Origin: Rubricoccus sp038746605
GTDB lineage: Bacteria; Bacteroidota; Rhodothermia; Rhodothermales; Rubricoccaceae
NCBI GenBank assembly: GCA_038746605.1
Contig: JBCDKM010000005.1
Span: forward strand, 191,711-255,710
Reading direction: 5' to 3'
Length of the DNA: 64,000 nucleotides
The position numbers and the translations under genes were made by a program. The notes beneath the pieces were generated by a model, which worked only from the letters and a program-made list of their open reading frames with translations, was not told where the DNA came from and did no database searches. Positions within the stretch are counted from its first letter, which is position 1. Every line of letters starts with the position of its first letter. Shown piece by piece: positions 1-8,193 of the stretch.

Positions 1-33
1 ACCCTCCTCGCGGCTGCGCCGCTGCTGATTTTC

Positions 34-1362
34 TTGACCACGTCCGGCCCCGTCGGACTGGCGGTCCAGATCGGCGTGTTTGTGGGGTTGCTCGTCCTCT
101 CTGGGCTGTTTTCAGGATCGGAGGTGGCGCTCTTCTCCCTGTCGTCTGGTGATCTGGAGGCGATGGAAGAGGAGGGAGGCAAGGCCAACGACCGGGTCGT
201 GCGCCTCCTCGCCCGGCCCCGGCGGCTCCTCGTCGCGATCCTGCTGCTCAACACGGTCGTGAACGTGGGCGCGGCGATCCTCTCGGCGCAGCTGACCCTC
301 GCAGCAGCCGATGCCCTAGGGGTGCCCGAGGCGGTCTTGCTCGTCGTTCAAGTGGTGGTGCTGACGTTCGTGCTGCTCGTGACGAGCGAGATCGCGCCGA
401 AGCTGGTCGCCAGTCGTCGTCCGCAGTGGTTCGCGCGGCGCGTGAGCCCGCTCCTCCTCCCGCTGGTCCGTCTCGTCACGCCCGTGGCCGACGCTCTTGC
501 AGGGCTCGCCACCGTTATTCAGTCTCGCTTCCGCCCCATGGGCGACCCGCTCTCGTCTGAGGACATCAAGACGATGGCGGAGCTGGGCGAGCAGCAGGGC
601 AGCCTCGAAGAAGACGAGCGCGCGCTGATCCATTCCATCGTGGAGTTTGGCGAGACGACGGTCCGCGAGGTCATGGTGAGCCGTGTGGACGTACAGGCGT
701 TGCCGGAGACGGCGTCGCTGGAAGAAGCGCTCGATCTCATCCGCGAGACCGGCCACTCTCGCTTCCCGCTCTACCGCGACCACCTCGATCACGTCTTGGG
801 CGTGGTCTACGCGAAGGACCTCCTCCCGTCTCTGGGCCAGGCGAACGGGCACGCGCCGGATTGGGCGCTGCTCGCCCGCCAGCCTCGTTTCGTCCCCGCG
901 AGCAAGCCGTTGGACGACATGCTCGCGGACTTCCAGACCACCAGCACGCACCTCGCCATCGTCGTGGACGAGTACGGCGGGACGGCGGGCCTCGTGACGC
1001 TCGAAGACCTCTTAGAGGAGGTCGTCGGCGAGATCCGGGACGAGCTGGACGACGCCGACGAGGAGACGCTCATCCGCCCGTTCCCGCAGGCGGGACCCGA
1101 CACGTGGGCTGCCGACGCTCGGGTCGACCTCGACGACCTCGCGGAGACGGTCGGCCTGGAGATGGAGACCGAGACGTTCGACTTCGAGACGCTCGGCGGG
1201 CTCATTCTGCACGTGACGGGGGAGGTGCCCAGTCCCGGCGACGAGATCGAGTACGAGCGGCTCCAGCTTCGCGTGGAGGGGGTAGAGGAGAACCGGATTC
1301 GGGAGGTGCGGGTGACGGTCGCCCCGCCGCCGCTTCCCGAAGATGAGCACGACGAGGAGTAG
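34..1362 (+). CDS. CNNM/CorC-family membrane protein with CBS pair (hemolysin-type)
   Basis: The protein has three or four hydrophobic segments in residues 1-180 (DUF21/CNNM type), a CBS-domain pair at about 205-330 and a C-terminal CorC/HlyC transporter-associated domain at about 345-430. This is the standard architecture of the CorB/CorC/HlyC and CNNM family, which is linked to divalent cation (Mg2+/Co2+) transport or homeostasis. 'Hemolysin' is a historical label. The first usable start is a TTG at 34, but the frame stays open to base 1, so the true start may lie outside the window and the N-terminus is uncertain. The gene converges on the lipoprotein gene at 1447, with a palindromic repeat between them. 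In Bacteroidota a related protein, GldE, serves gliding/T9SS functions; I see nothing here that assigns this copy to that role. Confidence 0.85.
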   Translation: MTTSGPVGLAVQIGVFVGLLVLSGLFSGSEVALFSLSSGDLEAMEEEGGKANDRVVRLLARPRRLLVAILLLNTVVNVGAAILSAQLTLAAADALGVPEAVLLVVQVVVLTFVLLVTSEIAPKLVASRRPQWFARRVSPLLLPLVRLVTPVADALAGLATVIQSRFRPMGDPLSSEDIKTMAELGEQQGSLEEDERALIHSIVEFGETTVREVMVSRVDVQALPETASLEEALDLIRETGHSRFPLYRDHLDHVLGVVYAKDLLPSLGQANGHAPDWALLARQPRFVPASKPLDDMLADFQTTSTHLAIVVDEYGGTAGLVTLEDLLEEVVGEIRDELDDADEETLIRPFPQAGPDTWAADARVDLDDLAETVGLEMETETFDFETLGGLILHVTGEVPSPGDEIEYERLQLRVEGVEENRIREVRVTVAPPPLPEDEHDEE

Positions 1363-1395
1363 CCAGAAAGGCGCGGAGCGCCCAGGTCACTCGTT

Positions 1396-1415
1396 CCGCC
1401 TCGGCACCGAGGCGG
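1396..1415. repeat. palindromic CCGAGGCGG pair, short form
   Basis: Arms CCGCCTCGG (1396-1404) and CCGAGGCGG (1407-1415) are separated by 2 nt. The pair lies between two convergent genes, so it could act as a bidirectional terminator. There is no clear T-tract. It is one of 18 paired copies in the window. Confidence 0.9.
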
Positions 1416-1446
1416 GCAGAGCTGGCCCAGAGGCGCCCCCAGTCCT

Positions 1447-2055
1447 CTACTCCTCCGTGAACCGGCCAGGGCAGGCGATGCGGGCGAGGCCGAGGTCGTA
1501 CGGCTCGTAGTAGGTGTAGATGATCTCGCGCGATGGCGTCTCGCCCCGGCGAAACACGCACGTCCCGATCCTGCCCTCCGTGGGGCACTCGCCGAGGCTG
1601 AACGTGGCATCGGGCGCGGTGGCGCAGTGCTCCTCGGCGCTGGGCGCGCTCCAGGCCGCGCCGGTATAGGTGAAGCAGTAGCTCTCGGTCGCCGTCACGT
1701 CGCAGCTTCCCGCGACGGGTGGAGGCGGGAGAGGCGGCGGCAGTGGCTCGGGTGCGGGGAGAGGTGTGGTGCTTGGGCGAGGCGGCGGAGGGCGCGGCGT
1801 AGGTGCTGTGACCTCGGGAATCTCGATACCGGGTCTGGGCGGCGGCTCCAGAGTGTCGAAGATGGCCTCGGCGGCATCGAAAACGGTGGGGGGCTCCGGC
1901 ACCTCCGTTGGGACGCCCTCGACGACTGGGGAAGGCTCTTGCGTGACCTGCATCGGCGCTGGCTCGGTCTCCGAGGTAGCGGCCGGGCGTTCCTGGCTGC
2001 ACGACACGAACAGGGCGAACGCGAGGAGAGGGGCTAGGAGGGGAGTGCGCGGCAT
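1447..2055 (-). CDS. lipoprotein with proline-rich linker and C-terminal Cys-rich domain
   Basis: A signal peptide ends in a lipobox-like LFVSC (Cys about residue 19), predicting a lipid-anchored envelope protein of 202 residues. Residues about 25-135 are rich in Pro, Thr, Glu and Val and probably form an unstructured spacer. The C-terminal ~65 residues contain six cysteines in a regular spacing with aromatic residues and end in a CPGxF motif. I recall similar short Cys-rich domains on lipoproteins of Myxococcota and other environmental bacteria, but cannot name a family. No enzymatic motif is seen. It lies just downstream of the flavoprotein gene on the same strand, with 9 nt between them. 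Confidence 0.6.
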   Translation of the reverse strand: MPRTPLLAPLLAFALFVSCSQERPAATSETEPAPMQVTQEPSPVVEGVPTEVPEPPTVFDAAEAIFDTLEPPPRPGIEIPEVTAPTPRPPPPRPSTTPLPAPEPLPPPLPPPPVAGSCDVTATESYCFTYTGAAWSAPSAEEHCATAPDATFSLGECPTEGRIGTCVFRRGETPSREIIYTYYEPYDLGLARIACPGRFTEE

Positions 2056-2064
2056 CGGGCGAGT

Positions 2065-3288
2065 CTAGCGCCGCCCGCTCGCGGACTCCGAGGCGGAAAC
2101 GACGGGACCGTCCGATGCCGCGCGGAGGTCGAGTCGTCGATCCCACGAGGGCGTGGTCGAGAGGTACGGTTCGATCCATTTTCGGTCCACGCGGTGCTTC
2201 AGAGCGAGCGCCCACGTGCCACGAATCGCGAGGGGGCCCGCGACGAAGAGCCCGTCGCGATTTCCTGTCGAGAGGATGAGCGGTGCAGTGGGGTAGGGGC
2301 GCCAGCTTTGTAGCGCGATGGTCTCGGGGGCCTCTCGGCGTGCGAGGGCTTCGGTGAAGAGATGGACGTTCTCGCGAAGCGTCGGCCCCTGTTTCACGGC
2401 GTGGACGCCGACCCGCGCGAGGTCTTCGTGCCCGTCCACGAGTGCGGCGTCTCCGGCGACGAAGATCCGGGGGTGCCCTCGTGCCTGGAGGCTCGCCGAG
2501 ACGCGCACGAAGCCCCGCTTCCCGGTCTGTAGCGCATCCGTCAGCCAGCCCTGCCCGACCGATCCTGTAGCCCAGAGCACACGGTCGGCACGGAGCGACG
2601 AGCCATCGGTGAGGCGCACGTGTTCGCCCTCCACTCGGTCCACCGCGGCGCCGAGGCGGAGGGAGACGCCCCGCTCGCGGAGGGTCTGGGCGGCCCACCG
2701 CTGCGCTCTTTTGGGAAACCCTCCCAGGAGCGCGTCACCGGGCTCGATGATCGTGAGCGCGAGCGGGTCGGGCCGGGCGCTCACATTGAGAGCCACTTCC
2801 ACGCCCGCAGCACCGCCACCGACGATGACGAGCGTCTTCCGGTTGGAGGTCTCGCGGGCCTCTCTCAAGAACGCATCCAGCGCGGCGATCCGGTGGAGCG
2901 GCTTGGTGCGCACTGCGTCTGGTGCTCGGTCTCGCGCCGGGTTCGTCGCGCCCACGTCTACGGCGAGCACGTCGTACGGAAGACGAAGCCCACTCGCCGT
3001 CTCAACGAACCGCTCGAAGGGATCCAGGTGGACGGCACGCTCGGCGATGAAGCGGACGCCCTCGCCGCGGCAGATCGCGCGGAGGTCGATGGTCACGTCC
3101 TCGCGGGTGTAGACACCGCCGAGGTACTCCGGCGTCATGCCGCTGTACCAGAGATGCTCGCAGTCGGAGACGAGCGTGACCTCGTGGCCCGTCAGGTCTC
3201 GCGCGCTCGCGAGAAGCGGGAGGGAAGCGTGCCCGCCACCGACGACGAGGACGTGCACGCTACCGCTCGATGAGCCGCTTGATGACAT
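2065..3288 (-). CDS. NDH-2-like FAD/NAD(P)-dependent oxidoreductase
   Basis: This is a two-dinucleotide-binding-domain flavoprotein of the pyridine nucleotide-disulfide oxidoreductase superfamily. The FAD-binding motif VVGGGHA lies near the N-terminus, the NAD(P)-binding motif VIVGGGAAGVE near residue 155, and the conserved FVAGDAA motif that contacts the flavin near residue 275. There is no CxxxxC redox disulfide, so it resembles type II NADH dehydrogenases or the flavoproteins fused to SelD more than disulfide reductases. The ATG at 3288 overlaps the moxR gene by 29 nt. A GTG at 3258, one base after the moxR stop, would start right at the first beta strand and is equally possible. The C-terminal ~30 residues look disordered. 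Substrate unknown. Confidence 0.75.
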   Translation of the reverse strand: MSSSGSSSGSVHVLVVGGGHASLPLLASARDLTGHEVTLVSDCEHLWYSGMTPEYLGGVYTREDVTIDLRAICRGEGVRFIAERAVHLDPFERFVETASGLRLPYDVLAVDVGATNPARDRAPDAVRTKPLHRIAALDAFLREARETSNRKTLVIVGGGAAGVEVALNVSARPDPLALTIIEPGDALLGGFPKRAQRWAAQTLRERGVSLRLGAAVDRVEGEHVRLTDGSSLRADRVLWATGSVGQGWLTDALQTGKRGFVRVSASLQARGHPRIFVAGDAALVDGHEDLARVGVHAVKQGPTLRENVHLFTEALARREAPETIALQSWRPYPTAPLILSTGNRDGLFVAGPLAIRGTWALALKHRVDRKWIEPYLSTTPSWDRRLDLRAASDGPVVSASESASGRR

Positions 3289-4246
3289 CCACGGAGGTCA
3301 CGCTGTCGGCGTCCGCCGCAAAGTTGGTCACGATGCGGTGGCGGAGGACGGGGATCGCGAGGCGGTCGACGTGCTCGGCGAGGGGCGTGAGGCGGCCTTC
3401 GAGGAGCGCGAGGGCCTTGGCACCGAGCACGAGGTATTGGCTCGCGCGAGGCCCGGCGCCGTACGAGAGATGCTCCGTCGCGAAATCCGGCGTGCCCTCG
3501 CGGCCGGGGCGCGTCTTGGAGACGAGTCGCACCGCGTGCTCTACGACGCTGTCGGCCACCGGCACGGCACGAACGAGCTGTTGGTAGGCCAGCAGGTCCT
3601 CTCGCGAGATAACCGTCTGGACCGCCCCAGCGGGCGTTCCCGTCGTGTTCTTGACGACCTCCACTTCGTCCTCGAAGCTGGGATAGTCCAGCCAGAGGTT
3701 GAGCATGAAGCGGTCCAACTGGGCCTCGGGGAGGGGGTAGGTGCCCTCCTGCTCGATTGGGTTCTGCGTCGCGAGCACGAAGAAAGGTTCCTCGAGGGTG
3801 AACGTCTCACCAGCGGCGGTGACGCGATGCTCCTGCATCGCCTCCAGGAGCGCGGCCTGTGTCTTGGGCGGGGTCCGGTTGACCTCGTCCGCGAGGATCA
3901 CGTTGGCGAAGATGGGTCCCTTCGCGAAGCGGAAATCTCTGCGTCCGGTGGCCGGGTCCTCCTCGATGATCTCCGTGCCCGTGATGTCGCCCGGCATGAG
4001 GTCAGGTGTGAACTGGATGCGGTTGAAGTCCAGGTGGAGGGCCTGCGAGAGGGTGCGGACGAGGAGCGTCTTCGCGAGGCCCGGTACGCCGACGAGCAGC
4101 GCGTGACCACCTGCGAGAAGCGCCACCACGAGGCCTTCGACGGCTTCCTCCTGTCCCACGATGACCTTGCCGACCTCGGCGCGGAGTTGGCGGTAGGCAG
4201 CCGCCAGTGCGTTGGCGGCGTCGGGTGAGGTCGGATCGATGGGCAT
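3260..4246 (-). CDS. MoxR-family AAA+ ATPase
   Basis: The Walker A motif GVPGLAKT lies near residue 55, Walker B ILADEVN near 118, and the MoxR signature (FTPDLMPGDITG, ATQNPIEQEGTYPLPEAQLDRF) follows. MoxR ATPases are chaperone-like and usually act with vWA/DUF58 proteins to insert cofactors or assemble complexes. A DUF58 protein is encoded in this window, but 9 kb away (12555-13490) rather than adjacent. I prefer the ATG at 4246 over a TTG at 4273 because the family usually starts a few residues before the helix leading to the Walker A domain. The gene probably forms an operon with the downstream oxidoreductase, which overlaps or abuts its stop codon. Confidence 0.88.
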   Translation of the reverse strand: MPIDPTSPDAANALAAAYRQLRAEVGKVIVGQEEAVEGLVVALLAGGHALLVGVPGLAKTLLVRTLSQALHLDFNRIQFTPDLMPGDITGTEIIEEDPATGRRDFRFAKGPIFANVILADEVNRTPPKTQAALLEAMQEHRVTAAGETFTLEEPFFVLATQNPIEQEGTYPLPEAQLDRFMLNLWLDYPSFEDEVEVVKNTTGTPAGAVQTVISREDLLAYQQLVRAVPVADSVVEHAVRLVSKTRPGREGTPDFATEHLSYGAGPRASQYLVLGAKALALLEGRLTPLAEHVDRLAIPVLRHRIVTNFAADADSVTSVDVIKRLIER

Positions 4247-4370
4247 GGGCGGAAGCGCGAGGAGGGGCGCCAACCTACGCCGGGCGGTCGTTCGTGTGCC
4301 GCCGTGGTGCGGGGCGGTCGGTGGTTGTTGCAGGAGCCTGAATCCGTGCGGGGCCGTGCGCGGACTCTGC

Positions 4371-4390
4371 CCGCCTCGGTGCCGAGGCGG
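4371..4390. repeat. palindromic CCGAGGCGG pair, short form
   Basis: Arms 4371-4379 and 4382-4390, 2-nt gap. It lies immediately downstream (minus strand) of the potassium channel gene and upstream of moxR. Confidence 0.9.
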
Positions 4391-4424
4391 ACGCAGTGCC
4401 TCGTCTCCTCAGGACATGCTGATC

Positions 4425-5444
4425 TTACGCGCTGCCCTCTCGTAGCTCTCCGATCCGCTCCGGGGAGCCGAGCACGATCAGCGTGTCGCCTGCCCGCATC
4501 GTGTCCCGTGCGTCTGGGTTGAAGCGCCACTCGCCCGAGGCGCCCAGGATGCCCACCACGATGGCGTTGTACCGGCTCCGAAAATCCGCATCCGCGAGGG
4601 TCTGTCCCTCCAGGGCACTGCCCCGCGCCACGCGGATCTCTTCCAGGTCGAAGTCCATCGCGCCGACCCCGAGCACGTGCTCCATGAACCGGTCTACGCG
4701 CGGGCGGAGAATGGTCTGCGCGATGCGGTCTGCCCCGATCTCCAGCGGCGAGACGGCTTTGTCCACCCCCGCACGGAGGAGCTTGTTGTACGCGTTCTGC
4801 TCGTTGGTCCGCGCCACGATGAACAGCCCGCCGGGTCCACCCTCGGGACGGATCTCGCGAGCCGTGAGCGTCACAAACACGTTGGCGGCGTCTTCCGGCA
4901 AGACGAGGACGAGCCCGGCCGCGCGCTCCAGACCCGCGGCGTAGAGCGCGTCCTCTTCGACCGCGTCATCGTGGACGTACAAATGGCCCGCCTCAACGAT
5001 CTCTGCGATGCGCGATTCGTGGCGGTCGATCACCACGACCTCACGGCCGGATTGGCGAAGGTCTCGTGCGACCCGCTCTCCGATGCGCCCGAAGCCACAC
5101 ACAACGAAATGGTTCGAGAGGGCGTCGATGCGCTTTTGCATGCGTCGCGCGCGAAAGTCAGTGGAGAGGACGACGAGTTGGACCGCTCGGGTGGCGAGCG
5201 TCGCGAACGTACCGATGCCAACGGTCGCGATGCCCATCGTGAAAATGCGGCCTGCGTCGCTCAGGCGCCCCACCTCGGTGAACCCGATGGTGGTGAGCGT
5301 GATGAACGTCATGTAGAGTGCGTCCAGCGGACGCATCTCTTCGAGGACCATGTACCCACCCGTGCCGACGCCCAAGAGCGCGGTCACGATGGCGGTGCCC
5401 AAGACAAGCTCGCGGGCCGCGCTGTTGCGGCGCAGCCAGTCCAC
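4425..5444 (-). CDS. two-TM potassium channel with RCK (TrkA-N/TrkA-C) domains
   Basis: The N-terminus has two transmembrane segments flanking a pore loop with the filter TTIGF (residues 51-55), a variant of the canonical TVGYG. An RCK Rossmann domain follows (GFGRIGER, residues 117-124; acidic VVVIDRHE at the end of beta 2) and then an RCK-C/TrkA-C domain (about 250-337). This is the MthK/Kch architecture: K+ flux gated by nucleotide or ion binding to the cytoplasmic ring. Length (339 aa) is normal. The filter deviates from GYG (GF, then Thr), as in some bacterial TrkA-N channel paralogs, so K+ selectivity should not be assumed. The next gene on the same strand starts upstream with only a 1-nt gap (5446), suggesting co-transcription. 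Confidence 0.88.
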   Translation of the reverse strand: MDWLRRNSAARELVLGTAIVTALLGVGTGGYMVLEEMRPLDALYMTFITLTTIGFTEVGRLSDAGRIFTMGIATVGIGTFATLATRAVQLVVLSTDFRARRMQKRIDALSNHFVVCGFGRIGERVARDLRQSGREVVVIDRHESRIAEIVEAGHLYVHDDAVEEDALYAAGLERAAGLVLVLPEDAANVFVTLTAREIRPEGGPGGLFIVARTNEQNAYNKLLRAGVDKAVSPLEIGADRIAQTILRPRVDRFMEHVLGVGAMDFDLEEIRVARGSALEGQTLADADFRSRYNAIVVGILGASGEWRFNPDARDTMRAGDTLIVLGSPERIGELREGSA

Positions 5445-5445
5445 G

Positions 5446-5952
5446 CTACGCTGCGACCGCCAGCCCGAAGGTGCGGCCGTGCCATGCCTCGGCTGCGGGC
5501 CGCTCCACGCCGGAGGCGCGCAGCGTGCCGAGGTCAGTCGCCGTGAGGTCGAGGACTTGCGTCGTGCCGTCCACCTGGCCGCCGTTCGCGAGGCGCCGGA
5601 AGGCGGGGCGGGGCACGACCTGCCAGGCGTTCTCCGCGTCGCGGTAGGCGACCGAGAGCGCAGGCAGTTGGTAGAGGTTCGCTCCCGCGAGAGCAGTCTC
5701 TACCGCGTGTGTCATCGCGTCGATGCCGCAGCCGGAGACCCCGGCGTTCATCTCCTCGGTTGAGATCACCGCCGCCACGACGAGGACGCAATCTGCGAGA
5801 ACGTCCGCCTCGGCCGTGACGGGGCGACCGTGGCTGGCCCATGAAGGGAGCCAGCCGCGCACAGCTGCGAGGGCGCTGTCAGGGAGGGAGCCGTCGGTGG
5901 CGAAGAGCCACACGCGAGCGTCGGACGGGAGCGTTGGGAAAAGCGTCTGCAT
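5446..5952 (-). CDS. small conserved Bacteroidota-type protein (often mislabelled 'ABC transporter ATPase')
   Basis: This 168-residue cytosolic protein has the pattern RVWLF..., a central GCGIDxxxHAV motif and a C-terminal AEAWHGRTF, matching from memory a ~150-residue family common in Bacteroidota. Members are frequently annotated as ABC transporter ATPases, but there is no Walker A, signature or Walker B motif here, so I reject that label. The fold is unknown to me; the invariant Cys/Asp/His in GCGID...H could be functional. The stop codon abuts the potassium channel gene, so the pair is probably co-transcribed. Confidence 0.6.
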   Translation of the reverse strand: MQTLFPTLPSDARVWLFATDGSLPDSALAAVRGWLPSWASHGRPVTAEADVLADCVLVVAAVISTEEMNAGVSGCGIDAMTHAVETALAGANLYQLPALSVAYRDAENAWQVVPRPAFRRLANGGQVDGTTQVLDLTATDLGTLRASGVERPAAEAWHGRTFGLAVAA

Positions 5953-6016
5953 GCGCAGAGTTTACCGCTCGCGTCGTGCCCGCTCGGCGAACGGGGCGTG
6001 CAGACGCGATCCGGTG

Positions 6017-6742
6017 CTACGCGCTCGTTGCGAGAACAGGACTCCCAGAGTCCAGATCGGTCGCGCCGATGGCGAGCGTACCGGTCTCGTCCACGGCGAA
6101 GATGACCTGCATCCGCATGAACCCGCGCGGGCCCGGCGGAAGGTCCACGAACGTGACGCGGCCGAGACTGGTGGCTTCCGACGCGGGCGTGTCGGGTGCG
6201 CCGTGCCGGAGCCGGATGGTGAGTTCGGTCTGGAAGTCTCGTGCGTTCGTGAACGTCTTTCCGACGGCACACGGAACCGTACTGCCGGCTGCGATGACCT
6301 CAGCGAACCGGTCTCCGCCGATCTCTAACCCCACGCTGGTCTGAATCGCCCGGTCGCGGACGGGAACGCCGGAAAGCATGACCGTCTTCCGGGCATCCGA
6401 CAGCGGACCGTCCCGGTCGGGAAGCGCGAGGATGGGCTTCTTCGGCTTCGACACCTTGAGGAAGTTGGTCACGTCCTCGTAGGCCGCGTTGATCGCCTTC
6501 AGTTTGTCCTCGGCGCGAAGACGGAGTTCCTCGTTGTCTGGAAAGCGGTCGGGATGCCAGACCATCGCCAACTCCCGGCGCGCCTTCTTGGCGTCGTCTA
6601 GCGTAGCCTCAGGGTCGAGGTCGAGGAGGCGGAGGGAGGCGTCGAGGCGGGGCGACACAGGCGGACGTGGGAGACGCCTCGCGTCTCGGCAACGGTCGTG
6701 CCATCGGCCAAACGAGCCCGGTTCAGCCGGTCGGGGCGTCAC
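6017..6742 (-). CDS. J-domain protein fused to an Hsp70 substrate-binding beta-domain
   Basis: Residues about 32-95 form a J domain with the catalytic HPD at 63-65 (WHPDRF) and the helix III/IV region (KLKAINAAYEDV). After a Lys/Pro linker, residues about 134-235 align with the beta-sandwich substrate-binding domain of DnaK: SVGLEIGG, the VIAAGSTVP segment, KTFTNARDFQTELTI, SLGRVTF, LPPGPRGFMRMQVIFAVDETGTLAIGATD. The Hsp70 nucleotide-binding domain and helical lid are absent. A J-protein carrying an Hsp70-like SBD could bind clients itself and hand them to DnaK. The GTG at 6742 is the longest start; a GTG at 6658 (residue 29) would begin just before the J domain and may be the real one. Confidence 0.75.
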   Translation of the reverse strand: MTPRPAEPGSFGRWHDRCRDARRLPRPPVSPRLDASLRLLDLDPEATLDDAKKARRELAMVWHPDRFPDNEELRLRAEDKLKAINAAYEDVTNFLKVSKPKKPILALPDRDGPLSDARKTVMLSGVPVRDRAIQTSVGLEIGGDRFAEVIAAGSTVPCAVGKTFTNARDFQTELTIRLRHGAPDTPASEATSLGRVTFVDLPPGPRGFMRMQVIFAVDETGTLAIGATDLDSGSPVLATSA

Positions 6743-6775
6743 GCACGGGTAACGGCGGAACGCCCAGGGTAGACT

Positions 6776-7975
6776 CTACGCGAGGTCGCCCTCCCCTGCT
6801 CGCATCGCCAGGGCCACCAGCATCGCGACGCCCGTCTCCATCGCGCGCTCGTCCACGGTGAACCGAGGCGTGTGGAGGCCGTGCAGGCTGTCCTCCTCTT
6901 CGGAGCCGGTCCCGAGGACGTAGAAGCAGCCGGGGATCTGCTTCGTGTACCACGCGAAGTCTTCCGAGGCGTACCACTCTGGCAGCGCGACCGCCTCCGC
7001 CTCGGTCACGAGGCGGGCCGTCTGGGCGACCGTCTGGGCGAGTGCCGGCTCGTTCGTGAGCGACGGGTAGCCCACGTCGATGCGGACCTCGCAGGTGGCG
7101 CCGAAGGCTTGCGCGGTGTGCTCCGCCGTGCGACGGATCAGGTCGTGTGCACGGAACCGCCACTCGTCTTCCATCGAGCGGAACGTGCCCACAATGCGGA
7201 CCTCGTCTGGAATCACATTGGTCGCGCCGTTCGCCTCCACGCGGCCGAACGACAGGATGCTCGGGATGCCGGGCGGGCAGTTTCGCGAGATGACCGCCTG
7301 GAGCGCCGTCAGGACGTGGGCCTGCGCGAGAACGGGATCTACGAGAAGCTGCGGGGCAGCGGCGTGTCCTCCTGTGCCTCGCACGACGAGGTACAACTCG
7401 TCCGCGCTCGCCATAAACGGGCCAGAGCGGATGCCCAGCGCGCCTGTCGGGAGGTGGGGCGCGACATGCTGGCCCAGGATGTATTCCGGCGCTGCGACGC
7501 CCTCCATCTCGCCGAGCACGCCCTCTTCGATCATGATCGTCGCGCCGCCGGGAGTTTTCTCCTCGCTCGGCTGGAAGATCAAGCGGACCGTTCCGGCCAA
7601 CTCAGCGCGCATCGCGTGGAGGATGCGAGCAGCGCCGAGGAGCATGGCGGTGTGTGCGTCGTGCCCGCAGGCGTGCATGGCCCCGTCCACCTCGCTCGCG
7701 AACTCGAAGGTGTTGGCCTCGCGGATGGGCAGCGCGTCAATGTCGGCGCGAAGGGCACGGACCGGGCCGGGCTTCTCGCCTCGGATGTGCGCGACGACCC
7801 CCGTCTTCGCGATCCCTGTGATCGGCTCGATCCCAATGTCTCGCAACGTCTCCGCGATCAGGGCCGCGGTCTCGTGCTCCTCGAAGGCCAACTCGGGTCG
7901 GCGGTGGATCTGACGGCGGAGTCGAACCACTTCGGGGTGGCCGTCGGCGGCGTGGGAGCGGATGCGGTCGAGCAT
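6776..7975 (-). CDS. M20-family amidohydrolase (IAA-amino-acid/hippurate hydrolase type)
   Basis: This metal-dependent amidase/carboxypeptidase of the M20D group has 399 residues. Metal ligands are visible as HACGHDAHT (Cys103, His105), SEE (138-139), the GQH motif and the C-terminal GLHTPRF; the central dimerisation domain carries RGTGGHAAAP. Such enzymes release amino acids from N-acyl or aryl conjugates; the true substrate is unknown. The reading frame extends upstream to 8113, but that part is the intergenic palindrome read as protein, so I use the ATG at 7975, where homology begins. It is divergent from the penicillin acylase gene. One imperfect CCGAGGCGG pair lies inside the gene at 6997-7019. 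Confidence 0.88.
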   Translation of the reverse strand: MLDRIRSHAADGHPEVVRLRRQIHRRPELAFEEHETAALIAETLRDIGIEPITGIAKTGVVAHIRGEKPGPVRALRADIDALPIREANTFEFASEVDGAMHACGHDAHTAMLLGAARILHAMRAELAGTVRLIFQPSEEKTPGGATIMIEEGVLGEMEGVAAPEYILGQHVAPHLPTGALGIRSGPFMASADELYLVVRGTGGHAAAPQLLVDPVLAQAHVLTALQAVISRNCPPGIPSILSFGRVEANGATNVIPDEVRIVGTFRSMEDEWRFRAHDLIRRTAEHTAQAFGATCEVRIDVGYPSLTNEPALAQTVAQTARLVTEAEAVALPEWYASEDFAWYTKQIPGCFYVLGTGSEEEDSLHGLHTPRFTVDERAMETGVAMLVALAMRAGEGDLA

Positions 7976-8066
7976 GGGGCGGGAGAGGGGAGGGGCCAGT
8001 GGGAGGAGGCCAGTAGGGGAACGTACCGCCCCGCCTGGAGGGGAGTCCACGCGCTCGCAGGTCCGT

Positions 8067-8100
8067 CCGCCTCGGGAGGTCCGTGGAGGAGCCGAGGCGG
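8067..8100. repeat. palindromic CCGAGGCGG pair, long form
   Basis: Arms 8067-8075 and 8092-8100 are separated by 16 nt. Unusually, it lies between two divergent genes rather than at a gene end. Confidence 0.9.
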
Positions 8101-8139
8101 GCGAACGGGACATGCCTCAGAGGTTCAGGCATCGGCGGG

Positions 8140-8170
8140 TTGCACCGAAAAAAGCGCTTCCGTAGTGTGG
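8140..8170 (+). promoter_or_regulatory. putative promoter of the acylase gene
   Basis: TTG at 8140-8142 and TAGTGTGG at 8163-8170, with 20 nt between. This is the spacing of Bacteroidota TTG/TAnnTTTG promoters, although the -7 element is a weak match. The ATG follows 23 nt later. Confidence 0.35.
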
Positions 8171-8193
8171 AGGTCTCTCTCTTCCCTCTTCCC

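Noticed and set aside
5446..5952. 'ABC transporter ATPase' label for this small gene
   Set aside because: No Walker A, signature or Walker B motif; the label is a database habit for the family.
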